This document shows, piece after piece, positions 63,412 to 64,000 of a stretch of DNA of 64,000 nucleotides (positions within the stretch are counted from its first letter, which is position 1; each line of letters opens with the position of its first letter). The stretch lies in assembly GCA_017562135.1 (NCBI GenBank), contig QEYB01000766.1:992001-1056000 (forward strand), read 5' to 3'. A model generated the notes under the pieces. It saw only the letters and a list, made by a program, of their open reading frames with translations. It made no database searches and was not told the origin of the DNA. Origin of the DNA: Dipylidium caninum (taxonomy: Eukaryota; Platyhelminthes; Cestoda; Cyclophyllidea; Dipylidiidae). A program made the translations under genes and the position numbers.

Positions 63412-64000
63412 GTAAACCTGGTGCAGTGCGTCTTCGTCGTGTAAATCGGAGGCCTGGTGCCGCCTCGCGGTTGTTCTCCCTGGGCGGCGCTCCCCTCCTC
63501 GCGTCGGCCGCGAGTCCGCAGCGCATTTGCCGAGTGTCCACGCGCCGAAAGTCGGCCAAGCTGAGCCCATGAACAACTGCTCTGGTTGCACTTACGTACG
63601 CAACTCGGCCCCGTATAACAGCCCCCAGAGATTCACCCTGCTGATCAGATCGCGACGTCTTTCTCGGGTGATCAGAACTGCTCGCATCTGCGTAGTGTAG
63701 AAGGCGTTGACTGATTACCAGGCCACCTTTGTCCACCGGTGAGGACGTCACGTCCCTGTCGTCTGACGCCAACTAATAAGTGACTTGTCATTAGTCGTTA
63801 GGAGTCAGAGTGAGCGATAAGTGTTCCCCATTGTTAGTACTAATGTTTGCTTCCACCCCGGGAAGGTCAGACGGGCCCCCTCGCCTGCTTGCCGTGATCG
63901 ACCTCGTTTCGTGGGTGAGGAGCCAGCGAATCGCAAAATCATGCTATAAGACGTCGGAGACAGACAATATTTCACGAAAATTTTAGCAGTGCTCTCACCT

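Noticed and set aside
1..64000. Bacterial-style operons, CRISPR arrays, rRNA or phage elements
   Set aside because: Genes are spliced with large introns and there are no spaced direct repeats or rRNA-like sequence; short open frames elsewhere are shadows.

Overview
This is eukaryotic nuclear DNA from an animal, not a prokaryotic locus. It holds spliced genes with GT-AG introns that encode recognisable metazoan proteins, including an SHC adaptor with PTB and SH2 domains. The 31- and 45-base introns and two genes built from runs of tiny in-frame exons resemble flatworm (cestode or trematode) genomes. That taxon is an inference and I cannot name a species. I assembled all exon models by eye from reading frame, splice sites, phase and remembered family motifs. 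UTRs and most promoters are not resolved.

Layout. 1-7.3 kb: no supported gene; one arm of a ~580-base inverted repeat and simple repeats. 7.3-20.5 kb (minus): NMN adenylyltransferase (NMNAT), five exons, with a long Ser-rich extension and a Cys6 tract; its 6.6-kb first intron holds the other repeat arm. 21.2-23.2 kb (minus): SRR1-like protein, three exons, with a frame break in the middle one. 25.9-27.8 kb (plus): 8-oxoguanine DNA glycosylase OGG1, four clear exons plus an ambiguous C-terminal join. 29.5-35.9 kb (minus): SHC adaptor, seven exons from PTB to stop; N-terminal exon(s) not found. 37.6-38.3 kb (minus): small unrecognised protein, three exons with two minute introns. From about 38.3 kb the DNA becomes clearly GC- and CpG-rich. 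43.7-48.2 kb (plus): a complete 21-exon gene in which sixteen exons of 15-72 bases precede five ordinary exons coding an arrestin-like fold. 53.5 kb to the window end (plus): a second gene of the same style, with at least 27 exons, nearly all 9-105 bases, all divisible by three and all phase 1; its 3' end lies outside the window.

The left half is a mixture of unrelated housekeeping and signalling genes: NAD synthesis, base-excision repair, receptor tyrosine kinase adaptor, SRR1. The most notable content is the right-hand pair of micro-exon genes. One clearly joins a modular, low-complexity N-terminal tail to an arrestin-type scaffold. Symmetric exons would allow many tail variants without changing frame. 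I know of no described gene family with this combination.
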